The notes under the pieces are model-generated. The model made no database searches. It saw only the letters and a program-made list of their open reading frames with translations, and was not told the origin of the DNA. Shown one piece after another: positions 22,016 to 33,431 of a stretch of 64,000 nt of DNA. Where the stretch lies: contig JAINUG010000048.1 in assembly GCA_029706075.1 (NCBI GenBank), positions 3,528,501 to 3,592,500 of the forward strand, written 5' to 3'. Each line of letters opens with the position of its first letter. Positions within the stretch are counted from its first letter, which is position 1. A program made the position numbers and the translations under genes. This DNA is from Aldrovandia affinis. Taxonomy: Eukaryota > Chordata > Actinopteri > Notacanthiformes > Halosauridae.

Positions 22016-23433
22016 AAACCTCAAATTCAAATCTCATAAAGTCTTCCTGGTTAATTAAACTTTAAATAAAGTGACTTCATCACTAATGTGGCACTGCGTT
22101 ATATCTGACATCAAACTGTATGTAAATGTATTTTAAAACAAAAAGGGCACACTCCCCACACCCAGATGATGGGATTCGTAAAAATGTGTCATCAGTGAGT
22201 ACATTATACAGTTATCAGTTTCCATGGTGTCGCACTGCCTGACCAACCGAGTGAGCAAGCGCACTCCTCCCAAGCTGTGGTCTGGCTGCTTTTGTAGCCG
22301 CACCCCCTGGTTGCTTTTGCAGCCACACCCCCAGAGTTCCCCAGTGAGACAGCAGCACAGTCTATAGGGTGGGTTCTGTCAGTGCACAAGGTGGACCCGG
22401 TCCAACTGATCAGAACCAGCAGGGACAGCATTACACACTGAGGTTACATCATACATGCTTCACCACTGTCCTCAGTGGGGAGTTTTTTTCTTTGCCGATT
22501 TACTGGTTATAATGCGTGACAGCAGCCTGGATGCCAGCAGTGAAATATGAGGCGGACGCTACATCAGAAATGACCTCACTACTGGAGGTCTGTGTCCCTA
22601 AGAAAATCTGTTTTCTATTATTCTCCAGTTTCAGAGCTGTCTTTTGAAAGTAACATTACTCTGTTTAGAGTTCTTGAGCAGTGAGTGTGCAGTGTCGGCA
22701 TGACAGAGTTGGGTAATTTTGGCCTCCTGTCAGTAACGGCAGTGCCCCTGCTGTAGGCCTCATCTTGAATGCTGTCTTTGTAAGCCGCATTACCATGGCA
22801 ACCCTACAGCTGGGGCCAGAAGTCTGCTCTAAACATGAAATCATTCATACCCACGTCTCTCACAAACACACCTTGAATTCAAGGTCATTCAAATGTAACT
22901 TGTGTCGGCCATTAATTAGAGTTGTTCTCCTTTGCCTACCCTCCAGTCATAATTGCCATTTTTATATAGTGCTTTAAAAGAGTGACAAGAGTTTTAGAAA
23001 GTGTTGACACACCTCATGCTGCTTTAAAACAGCTGTACTTCCGTCAGCAGTGTGGTCACATACCTCAAGGCAGGGCTCTGGGACATGGTAAAAAGTAAGA
23101 TTTATGAAGTCCTCTCATTCTCAGCTGTGAGCCCTTTAATTAAGGACAAATAAGCCTTTCAAGATATGACATGGCCCTCCTTCAGAGTCTATGGTTGAAA
23201 AGAACATGGAATGTTTTGGAAGCTCAGTTTGTATTCTTCAGATTACAGATTGCATTCCTCTTGGCAGATAGATTGCATGATGTTAGATCAGATAGATCAT
23301 CATAGTTCTGTGCGTAGGTCCCACCCAGTGCTCTTTTGTTCTTTAGAAGATGGAAATAGGGTGGGTGTATATTCTAAAGTTTGTTTTAAAACCCCAGAAC
23401 ATACGAGAGACAATTTTACATTACTCACATATA
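22016..23433. other. Intergenic, no gene recognised
   Basis: No exon or mobile element is clear. A minus-strand frame at 22431-22204 starts with an apolar stretch resembling a signal peptide (MLSLLVLISW), but it has no homology I know and no splice context. Confidence 0.4.
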
Positions 23434-24036
23434 CAGTGGGTATAAAAAGTATTCACCCCCTTTGGCATTTTTCACATCAAAATGGATTTAACTGGGATTT
23501 ATTGCCACTGATAAATACAAAATATTTTACCCCAACTCTAAAGCTTTTTGTTAATTAAAATGAAAAACAGACAATAATTGATTGCATAAGTATTCAACCC
23601 TTTTTCTAAGACACACCAAAATAAACTCTGTAGCAATCAATTTTCTTCAGTCAATAATTATTTGATTGGAATCCACCTGTGTACAATTAAGGTGTTTGAA
23701 ATTATTTCAAATTAAATACATCTCTCTGTGAGAGGTCCCACAGTTGGTTAGTGCATTTCCAAACAAGAACTTTGTCATGAAGACCAAAGAACATTCAATG
23801 CAAATCCGAGAAAAGGTTTCTCAAAAGCATCAGTCAGGGGAAAGATATAAGAGGATTTCAAATACTGTGAATATCCCCTGGAGCACCAATGAATCTATCA
23901 TAAAGACATGGAGAGAATATGGCACAACTGTGAATTTGCTTAGAACTGGCCATCTTCTGAAACTGAGCATCCAAGTGAGAAGGTCACTTGTAAGGGAGGC
24001 CACCAAGAGGCCTATGGCAACTCTGACAGACTGATG

Positions 24037-25196
24037 CCATTTTTCCACTGCACAGTACGGTATGGCACGGTAACAATCCGTACCCATAACTATCCCCCTC
24101 ACGGGTTAAGTCCCTGTGTTGTTTTTTGTTTTTCCATCGCACAACAGAACCTTGAAGATAGGAGGAGTTATCTGAAGTGACAAAAAAGAATGCGACCGCA
24201 ATATACAGTACTGTGCAAAAGTCTTAGGCCACCCAAGAAAATGTTTGAAGCTATGTTTAAAGCTATTTATCTGGGCAGTGTTTATATGCTTGGAAAAACA
24301 CTATATAACATTAGAATAAATACAAATAAACATTTAATACAATAAAAAATATTATTTTATTGCATTTTCCAAAAGGTTATTGAGATCTTGTGATATCCTC
24401 CTTGAGGAACACACAGTATTAAATTGGCCACCTCAGAGCCCCGACCTCAACATAATTGAAGCTGTATGGGATTACTTGGACAGGGACAAAAAGCAGCCAA
24501 AAGTCAAAAGAAGAGTTATGGCAAATACTGTAAGAAGCTTGGAAGAATTTACCACAGGACTATTTAACAAAAACTACACAACAGTCTACCAAAGCGAATT
24601 GCTTCAGTTATGCATTCTAAGGGAGGCCTTGTTTTAAAAACACAATTCGTTTTTTTTACTTTTCATCAATGTTATATTGTGTTTTTTCAACCAAATAAAC
24701 ACTTACACTGCTCAGATAAATGGCCTAAGACCTTTGCACAGTACTATATATATATATACTGACAAGTTTCCCCACGTATCGTATGGTATCGTATCATATA
24801 TTTACTATTCGGCATTAATTAAAAGCATGTTTTAGTTTAGAAAGCGTGTTTATTTCAGTTTTCGTAACACAAATCTAATCACGCAAAACTGAAAATCATG
24901 CCAAATTCTACATAATACTCTTTGAATAAAACCAATAACCAAAGTGAAGCTGAAAAAAAACATGGCGGTTGTGTCTGAGCCAGACTGAGATTTAGTGTGA
25001 CGATTGCGCTTGACCAATCAATGATCTGCACCCTTAGGTCCCTGTTCGGCTCGCTACTACCTAAACAGAGCAATAGCTAAATTCAGCACAGGTACTTAGG
25101 TTTGGTATGGTCTGCTTTGAGGTGGAAAAAGTGACAAAACGTGGGAGCATGGTTTGGTTACCATGCTGTACCGTACTGTGAGGTGGAAAAACACCA
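24037..25196. mobile_element. DNA transposon inserted inside the Tc1 element
   Basis: The ends are related in inverted orientation: 'tttttccactgcacagtacg' at the left and 'cgtactgtgaggtggaaaaa' at the right, extending about 30 bases ('ggtatggcacggtaac' against 'ggttaccatgctgtacc'). No coding capacity of its own is seen. The ends resemble non-autonomous hAT-like elements of fish, but I find no clean 8-bp duplication, so the superfamily is uncertain. Confidence 0.65.
24206..24745 (+). mobile_element. Internally deleted Tc1-like element, innermost layer of the nest
   Basis: The ends 'cagtactgtgcaaaagtctt' and its near-complement (near 24721-24745) are flanked by TA. A plus-strand frame from about 24400 to 24637 encodes the transposase C-terminus, with NWPPQSPDLNIIEAVWDYLD, the third-acidic-residue region of Tc1 enzymes. 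The N-terminal two thirds are deleted. Confidence 0.85.
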
Positions 25197-26059
25197 TTCC
25201 AGTTTTCCATGGCAGAGTTTGGAGAACAATAGCCTGACCGCTCCACAAATCTGCACATTGAAAGAAAGCCATTGTCGAAAAAGAAAGCCATTGTCGAAGA
25301 AAACTCACATTAAATCGCATATAGTTTGCCAGAAGGCATGAGGGAGACTCTCAAACCAAGTGGAGGAAGATTCTATGGTTTGTTGAGACCAAGACTGACA
25401 TCAAAGTTAGCCACTTTGTTTGACGCAAGCCTAACACTGCGCATCTTCCCAAGAACACTATCCCAGTAAACATGGTGGCGGGAGCCTAATGCTATGGGGA
25501 TGCTTCTCTGCTTCAGAGACTGGAACAAGCCACACTGGAGTAGATTGAAAACAAAAATCTATGTCCTGTAGTGGCCCAGTCAAAGCCCCATTGAAAATCT
25601 GTGAAAATTGCTGTTCACCACCGGTCCCCACCCAACCTGATGGAGGTCAAGCAATTTTGAAGAAATTACAATGTCTAGATATGTGCAAAGCTGGTAGAGA
25701 CTTACTCAAATAGACTACCAAGGATTAAGTCAAGGGGGGTGAATACTTATGTAATCAATTATTGTCTTGAGGGAGATCTGATTTTTAAATACTGGTGTTT
25801 GATACAGTAGATTTCTCAGGCTACTTGCAAGTTGCATCCAGTAGTGGTTGTTTGGATCACTATAAATGTTATTTAGAATAATTTGCAATTGCCTGCTGGC
25901 AGTGGTTAGCAGTCTGCACGTGTGATGTGTGATGTTTGTGTTGGTTAGCTGCACTATGCACGATAGCTCAACGTTTCTATACTCAGTCCAGAAATTATTT
26001 CATTTTTAGTGTTTCTTTCTCTGTGCTTTGCTTTCTCTCCCCCTTTCTCTGTCATCATG

Positions 26060-27006
26060 CACTGATTTCTGGTTGTTAAATCTTGCAACCTCAATCTACT
26101 GTTTTGGGCCAGTCAACAGAGGTAGGCTCCATGGTGTCTCACGCAACTGCTCCTCGACTCAATACCTCCCAAGTGGCTGCCTCGCAGCCCAGTTGCACAA
26201 GCACTGCACCCCACGATCCCATTACCCCATGCACTATGCCCCCAGACAGTGTTCGAGGTGCCACAGTGGCAGTGGCTTGAACAGCCTTGCACTGTCACAG
26301 CCCACTCTCATTTTCCCTAAGCTTAACTTTTACCAGACTAAACGTGCATTCAACCCGAGCTGGTATGGTGGGAGACCATGGCTAGACTACTCTGCATAGC
26401 TAGATGCATGCTTCTGTTTCCCCTGTCCCAAATTTGGCCCATCTAATGACAGAGACATCGTTTTTACCAAGCATGGATTTAATAATAAAATAAAATTTAA
26501 TCATTGGAAAACTGCATTGGAGAAAGAAAAGGGATTCAGCAAGCATGCATCTAGTTAATGTCATCTGAAGAGTGCTTTAGCCTGGTCTCAAATGCAACAA
26601 AGAGAGACAACTGGGGAAACTATTGCAAATCTCCTGGGGCCCACCCAATAAAAAAAAATAAAGATATTATTTTAAAAGCATTGGAGAAGTAGTTAAGCTT
26701 CCTCTTCATGGCAGCCTGGAAAGGGCACATAGCGATGTTGATGATGAACAAGATTTCTTTGTTGTCCTCTTCCTAAAATGTTTTGAATACACTCTAGTGA
26801 AGGACCCCAAACTTAATGAAATTACAAAAGGTATTCCTCAAAATGCAAAATACACATCCAAAAACATGCTAAATGAAATAATTGACACAGTTATTAAGAA
26901 GAAAGAGAAGAGACTTCTGGCTCATGCGAAGGCCATAACAACTGAGCTAGATATGGATGAATTTGTTAGGATTTTTGCACACAGAAACATAAGACTGATG
27001 CTGTAA
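26060..27006 (+). pseudogene. hAT transposase relic with TTF-type zinc finger (ZMYM-like)
   Basis: At about 26335-26560 the plus strand encodes, with stops, RAFNPSWYGGRPWLDYS, then FCFPCPKFG, then a HWKTALEKEKGFSKH-like block. This is the TTF-type zinc finger found at the N-terminus of ZMYM/hAT-derived proteins in fish. Further on (about 26690-27003) comes LPLHGSLERAHSDVDDEQDF, followed by GIPQNAKYTSKNMLNEIIDT, the central part of the same family. Several stops and frame changes interrupt it. No terminal repeats were identified. Confidence 0.72.
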
Positions 27007-30000
27007 TAGGCTACTGATGCCTTAGATAGACTAAGCCATGAAATGTGTATAATATGAAAAGATTTTGAGTCACAGAATAATTTTTTTTTTAAAAGAACAA
27101 AAATCACAAAACATAACACACAAAAAAAGACAACATCTTGCCTTGTAAAAAAAAAACAGTTTATTATTATTGTCAATAAATACTGTAATATGTCCAAAAG
27201 AGGGGGTGGTGACATGTAAAGGTATCAGAAGGAAAATAAACTTGAAAACACTATGTAAGATTCCATATAAGACGAGATAATAATTAAATATTATTGGGCA
27301 TTGATACAGTTGTCCTCCTATAAAAGGGGGTATAGCTTCACATGTAAATAGAAAATATCACTGTTAGTAGACTTGAAAACTATACTGGATGAAGGCAGGT
27401 AGCTAATCTTTAATATACCAGTCCATGCAACAATAGGTAATAATGAGATATAATTGGGCATAAATAAAGTTGTCCTCCTATAAGAGGGTGAGTGGAGGTG
27501 GGTTTAGAATTTAAGAAATTATAGGCTCATGTATTCATTACTATGGCTTTAGATAAAAACATAAAACAGTACATGTTATAGCTTACAGTCTTAAAGAACA
27601 CTCATATTAACACTAGTAGTTGGTGACCAACCAACATCTCCTACTGCCACCCCCAATCAAACCAGTCTAGAACCGGGTCTCCTGGGTAGGGAAGCTAATC
27701 CAACGATTGAATTAGAAAGACTGCTAGCTTGCTCATCAGCTAATGAAACAAGAAACATACAATATCAACATTGACCGTAAACAGTTTATTACGGGGCTTC
27801 AGACAGTAACTCCTTCCAACTCAAGTTATGGAAACATTTAAAAAATGGTTCAAGTTCCATACAGTTCCAATTGTTTGTGGAATGAGTAGTTCCCATACCA
27901 TTTTGTGCTATGGAAAAGGGGCTAATATAAACATTTACAAACATACGAAACAACACAAATTGTATGTTTCATATACCTAATGATATGTTTCATACTGCAC
28001 GATATTATGAATACTCAAATATTCTCTCACACATATTCTGTTAAACACACACAATAACTCACACACGCTGGTGAAACCAGCAGTTTTACCCCAGTTGGCT
28101 GTGATTGTCTGCTCCTCATGAGAGGGCTGAGTCCCATCCTGACTCCGACCCCCCATCTGAGTCAGGGGACTAACCTCTGACCTCTCCATCAACCCCAGAT
28201 ACTTCATCAATCCTCAGATCCAGAGTTGCTTCACACTGCTTCTCTGGTTTCACACAGCATTTCAACTTTGAGAACATTTTTGTAATTGCATTTACACGAT
28301 TTATGATCATAATTACATAACTCCTAACTTTAAATCAAATTGGGAATTTTAAGTAGCAAACCTCACAAGTGATTTTAAATGGTATACACAAGGGGTCTGA
28401 CAATTGTTGTTTATTCACCATCTTGTTCAAGCTCCAACAACATGTTAGTTGTGCAGACATTACAGCAGTGTATCATTGCCTTACTTTGCACATTCTTTGT
28501 AAATTAGATTATTGTATTACAACAGCATGGGAGTACAGCTATTTTATGAGCTAATTTATGAGAGCTATTTTACAGGTGGTAAAATAGGTGGTAGGGAATT
28601 CATTCAAATTCTTTGGGAAATATACAGCCTCTCAAATTACTTGTTCAACAGCACCTAACTGCAAATTATATTTTGACTGTGAAACGTCAGTCAGAAAAGA
28701 AAAGGCCTGTACAGGTATTTCTATGCAATGTGAGTCACATAAAATAAAATGACATAATTACACACTCAACGCTTTTCAGTTAAAGAAAGAAAAGCTAAAG
28801 AAACTTTCGGCATACTGCCTTCATCAGTGAAATAATATTATAGTATATGCTGATGGCAACTTTATACACCGCAACTCCAAAACGTCACCACGGGTGTACG
28901 TGTTAATTACGTGAACGTTAATTAAAGAGGGTTTAGGAATATTTATGTAATACGGGCAGTGAGGGTAACACCAAAAAAAGCCCCGGTAGCCAATGCTCAT
29001 TAATTTACGTTGTTATCCCCCATCTGGGCAACGCTAACTTTTTAGAGAAACCTTATATTTTATGGAAGAGGCAAGCTTGATTATAACCAAGTGACTATAA
29101 AATAACACAGCAACAACCCGAACAAACACATCGGAAGATTTCTTCAAACTTGCGTTTGTAATCTATGGGTGTTTAAAAAAGAAAACTCCATCTAGTGGCC
29201 ATACTAGACACTACCGCTCAGTCTTAGTGTTGAGCCACTTTTACACAGAAATAAAGCCTTTCCATGCGGGTTTCATCCTCTGTCTCGTTCAGTTTTTATT
29301 TATTCATGCATATCAGACTGTAACCTCAGGAATTTCCTGGGCCACTCCCGTTTACAGAAGACCATTCAAACCCCGAGTTGCAACTAATATGTCATGGATC
29401 TGTACTAATATGAAGTTTATTTGGATTTGTAAAGCTATTTTATTATCTAATTGTCGCTAACAATAATCGTATCGCTCGCATTGTGTTGTTTTATGAGATA
29501 TGACAGCAAATACACGACGAAAAGACTGACGAATAAACATCCCGGGATGTACACCGATGTAGACCTGGAAATCAACCGGGTCGGACAAAATCCGGGTTCT
29601 TAGTCCTTTATAAAAGATAGGCTACTTTGCAATTAGCATGTACAGTGCTCCATATGATTACCTATTAGCGATTATGAGGCAATTCAAGTGCCCTTATCAT
29701 AGCAGCTGCCAACCCCAACGACATTCAGTTAAGGAACTGTAAAAGTTTATCTTCATTTATTATTATCATCTCTGCCCATGGCAGATATTCTGTATTTAAA
29801 AAATCACACTGCCTGGATACAACTGACGAATGTAAAGACTAAGAAAAGACACATAAATATATAGCTAGCTACCTATATAAAACATGATTTCTAATACAAT
29901 AGTTACTATTATCTACAGGATGTATAACGCTAACTATATTTTTGAATGAATTCATGAGACAAGCCAGTACGTAAGGACGTTTATTGGTTGCTTGATGCTA

Positions 30001-30069
30001 TTGCAATCATGCATGTTTTCATTCGCACAAAAGCAGAGTGGAGAATGTAGACTTTCATAGCAAAAGACA
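27007..30069. other. Intergenic; short internal duplication, no gene recognised
   Basis: Two related blocks occur at about 27277-27330 and 27436-27490, sharing 'agttgtcctcctata' in similar surroundings, so this is probably an old local duplication. The rest shows no exon I can support. The upstream side of the tRNA gene (above 30142) is also plain sequence. Confidence 0.4.
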
Positions 30070-30142
30070 TGCCCCGTGTGAGGATCGAACTCACGACCTT
30101 CAGATTATGAGACTGACGCGCTACCTACTGCGCTAACGAGGC
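30070..30142 (-). tRNA. Elongator tRNA-Met (CAT)
   Basis: Read on the minus strand this 73-base sequence folds as a full cloverleaf. The acceptor stem pairs gcctcgt with the 3' acggggc region. An A box (tagcgcagtaggtagcgcgtc), the anticodon loop ctcataa with anticodon CAT, and the B box ggttcgatcc-type T arm (gagttcgatcc) are present. Without CCA, it closely matches vertebrate elongator tRNA-Met genes. A run of four T (plus-strand AAAA at 30062-30065) follows within ten bases, as a Pol III terminator. There is no intron and no SINE body, so it looks like a genuine gene. Confidence 0.93.
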
Positions 30143-30691
30143 TTGGATACAACCAGTAGTTTCTTTCAAACATGCCATACAAACGGCTGGTTGGCAGGAA
30201 GAGTAAAACAATATATGAGTTACATTACACTAACCAGCAACAGTGTGCATCTTATATAATTATTTTAAATACTGCATACTTTATACTTCAGGACATTTAA
30301 AAGGAACGTATGTTACGTACCTAGCGAACTACCTTGCTTGCCGAATAAAACTGCAGCAGTGCCAGTGCGACATCTAGGGAGCAAATTAGCATAACGTGTA
30401 AACTACTGGTCGCACAGCAAATGTGAGCGTACAAGCGCCCTCTACTTTGCCACTAGAGGGACCTACGATACAGTCTTGAGTCCAGAAACTAGTATCCACG
30501 AGTATGTCACGATGAGGTTAGCTAGTTAACAATGCTAATCATGAACGAGCCATCTTTCATTGTCCATAAAAACATTACATTAGTTTTTTTGCCATTCTAC
30601 CCTTAGTTATAGCAGTTGAGATACTCAGCCAGCTTGTAAAATTACGAATACACTCGGAATAATTTTTCCAATCTTAGCTTCTAACCAGTAT

Positions 30692-30851
30692 TAGTGGTTT
30701 CCAAACTCGGTCCAAAATGAGCTAAACCCGTAAACATTAAATTATGGTAGAACTTATACACGTTTTCAACAAACCTAAATGAGCAAGGCATTGGCTGTAA
30801 CAAAAACCTGCATACACAGTGGTCCCCCAGGATCAACTTTGGGAACCACTG
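30692..30851. mobile_element. Short hAT-type deletion derivative
   Basis: The left end 'tagtggtttccaaactcggt' and the right end 'actttgggaaccactg' are the terminal sequences of the hAT-type elements at 46154-46965 and 48331-49362. The block 'aacaaaaacctgcatacaca' is shared too. Only about 160 bases remain, so most of the interior is deleted. Confidence 0.7.
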
Positions 30852-31107
30852 CGTTACCTAGCGACTTTTTGCTAACGTTAGCTAGCTTTGTCAGCTCAAA
30901 GCAATTGTTGCTCCGCTTGTTGGAGGCCTGAAGCATTCTTCTAATTAAGCAAGGTAATTCATGTAATCTAACGTTAGCTAAGCGAATCAACAACAAACGT
31001 GCAAAACGAAGGTACACTATTTTCATAAAACCATACATCAATATTACAAAGGTGCCATGATCATGCCATGCCATGCCATGATTAGTAACATTGTTGTATA
31101 TAAATGT

Positions 31108-32556
31108 CAGTGGCGGGCCGTGCATTTCACACCTAGGCCTTCAGTAGTGCTCCGTCTGAATCAATCCACCCCTCAATAACTATTTTATGGCTATAAAAGC
31201 CATCTTATTGTTATGTTTTGAGTGTCTGTTCGGTTTGTTTTTGCACTTTGTTTATTTATCTTTCTTCAGTCATGTTTCATTCTCGTTCTGTCATGCACTT
31301 CGGGAAATTCTATGTTTCGGTTTTTCCGTCTTCGTTTCTAATCTCGTTTTACTTCCTTCTTACTTTCTAATTACACTTTGTATATATTAGTTAGATGTAG
31401 GCCTATATAGTACTAACCAACTAATCTACTAACATTAGGGATTTAGATTAAGTTACTAACACTACTAATCACTAATTATCTCACGCTTCTAACTATCGCT
31501 GTCATTCTCTCTCGTCTCTATCGCTGTCATTCTCTCTCATGAAACATGACTGAAGAAAGATAAATAAACAAAGTGCAAAAACAAACCGAACAAACACCCG
31601 TTGCCGTTGCATCGCAGATAGATAACTCGTGTATCCAGAATAAATGCCTTTACTGAAGAAACAAACCCGGGGTGCTACAGCTGCAACACACATACAAAAG
31701 CATCAATAATAATAACCTCATAAAATTGCAATATTATTTAGGAAAATAGCAACATTTTACTCACCAAAAATCCTTATTATTTGTAGGCTACACAAAATTC
31801 ATCCTCCTTTCTTTCCTCAAAAAGAGTTCAATTACTCTGTCGTACAGATTATCTGTGTGTTTCAGTTCCATCAAGAAGTCCTTTTCTATCGCCATCGAAG
31901 CTAATGCTGAAAGTCAAGCCTGCCCTGTCGTATTTCTGGCATAAGTTTTAATTCGCTTTAGGGCTGAAAATGTCCGCTCAAATGTCTGAATCACAGACTG
32001 ATGTTAATTATGTTTTGTCCATGAATACTTATTAAATAATTCCAAATGGTCTGTTCGCTTCCTTTCATAGCTGTTCCCCTGGTTGCGCTGCATCCAGACG
32101 TGTATTTTCATATTAAAGCATTTAACCAATCACATTACATCATTGTCAGACACTCTCTGACTATCCAATCAAAGGGTGCGAATACGCTGACGTTACCTAG
32201 GCCTTCTAGAAGGCCTTCGGGTCCCCAACTCAAAATCTGATTGGTTGAAGCAACAGTTTGATCAACACTTATTTTATGCTACAGGGCCTGCAGAACTGAT
32301 TGTGAAGGCCTCCAGGCAGATTTATTTGACCCTGGCAACAAATGATGGCTGAAATGTGATTGGTTAAATGCTTTAATATGAAAATACACGTCTGGATGCA
32401 GCGCAACCAGGGGAACAGCTATGAAAGGAAGTGAACAGACCATTTGGAATTATTTAATAAGTATTCATGGACAAAATATAATTAACATCAGTCTGTGATT
32501 CAGATATTTTTTAGGCCAGCAGAGAAGGCCTTGCAGGCCCTGACGGCCCACCACTG
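31108..32556 (-). mobile_element. Complete-ended hAT element with 8-bp target duplication and two internal palindromes
   Basis: The ends 'cagtggcgggccgt' and 'acggcccaccactg' are inverted, and the flanking 8-mers are identical ('ataaatgt' at 31100-31107 and 32557-32564), the hallmark of hAT insertion. On the minus strand about 31985-31800 encodes the hAT dimerisation domain (TFERTFSALKRIKTYARN, then ASMAIEKDFLMELK) with one TGA at 31916-31914. Two long inverted repeats lie inside: 31227-31280 against 31538-31597, and about 31985-32135 against 32352-32505. Most of the transposase is missing, so it is non-autonomous. Confidence 0.85.
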
Positions 32557-32579
32557 ATAAATGTATATAGGCGCCGCTG

Positions 32580-32712
32580 TGTTAACATATGTTGCCTTAT
32601 TGGTGATTATGTCTGTATTGTCTATGTGTATACTGGAGCTTTGTGTGTGACACAGAATTTCCCCAATGGGGATAAATAAAGTTGATCTTATCTTATCTTA
32701 TCTTATCTTGAT
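32580..32712 (+). mobile_element. LINE 3' tail with (TCTTA)n
   Basis: The block around 'atttccccaatggggataaa' followed by repeated 'tcttatcttatc' (about 32687-32709) is a common 3' end of fish non-LTR retroelements. Only the tail is present, and its family is uncertain. Confidence 0.55.
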
Positions 32713-33431
32713 CAGGTCTTGGCCATCGGTTTTTCACCCCCCCGGTGTTCAAAATGCCTCATCTAGCCATCCGGCCAATAGATTTAAGTCCACACGTTGC
32801 ACAAATTCCTCGATAACGATAATACGTAGTGCTACATAGATACATTGACAATAACCAAGATGGTTAATAAATGCAATACAATACAGCTGTGGGTTAATGT
32901 TAGCTACACCTGCTATGTTCCTGGCTAAAACTAGTTAAGTGCGCATACTTTTAATGTTAGCTGACAAATTATGGTTAACGCACTGTTCATTGTTTAGCTT
33001 CTGATATTAACTTTGTGCCTAAAATGCAACATCTTTCCAATTAACGGTAACTGTATACACACAAACCTGACTATAACGTTAATTGTCATATTTTGACGAT
33101 ACAATTAGGCCTGATGTTCCAAGTTTCGTACTGTAACGGGGGTCAGCTAGCCTAGCTACGGAAATGCTAACTGGCCTCCATTGCACAAAGGGATTAGCAT
33201 GCTAGGTGCCTAATAGTAACCGAGGAAACTGTAACATGTTACAGAGGCCCTTGCGGCCAGCTGAGCGTAAGATTAGTAGCTAGCTATGTTAATAAATGTT
33301 TACACGTTCTGATGTAAAGTATCACACATAAAGTATCCCCTTCTTTTTTTCTATTCTTTACTCTTTCTCTCCCTAAATCTCCCTTCTGACTGCACTTGAG
33401 GGCCTGGTGGTGATACTGGAGTAGCAGTGGC
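32713..33431. other. No gene recognised; likely 5' part of the adjoining LINE near its end
   Basis: No coding exon is seen. The last 100-200 bases before 33432 may be 5' untranslated sequence of the LINE whose ORF1 follows. Confidence 0.35.

Larger units (their letters stand above)
23434..25775 (+). mobile_element. Tc1-like transposon split by a nested insertion
   Basis: The left end 'cagtgggtataaaaagtatt' follows a TA. A partial inverted match, 'aaggggggtgaatacttatg', is near 25732-25752. The plus-strand transposase N-terminal part (about 23774-24034, ending ATKRPMATLTD) is cut. It resumes near 25200 with the KAGL-like continuation (RKRKPLSKKTHIKSH) and later decayed blocks. Between the halves lies the element at about 24037-25196. 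The right terminal repeat is incomplete. Confidence 0.8.

Noticed and set aside
22204-22431. 75-codon minus-strand frame with a signal-peptide-like start
   Set aside because: No homology that I know, no splice or promoter context. Chance frames of this size are common here.
30697-30851. Possible miRNA-like inverted ends
   Set aside because: The ends are terminal repeats of a hAT-type element also found at 46 and 48 kb.
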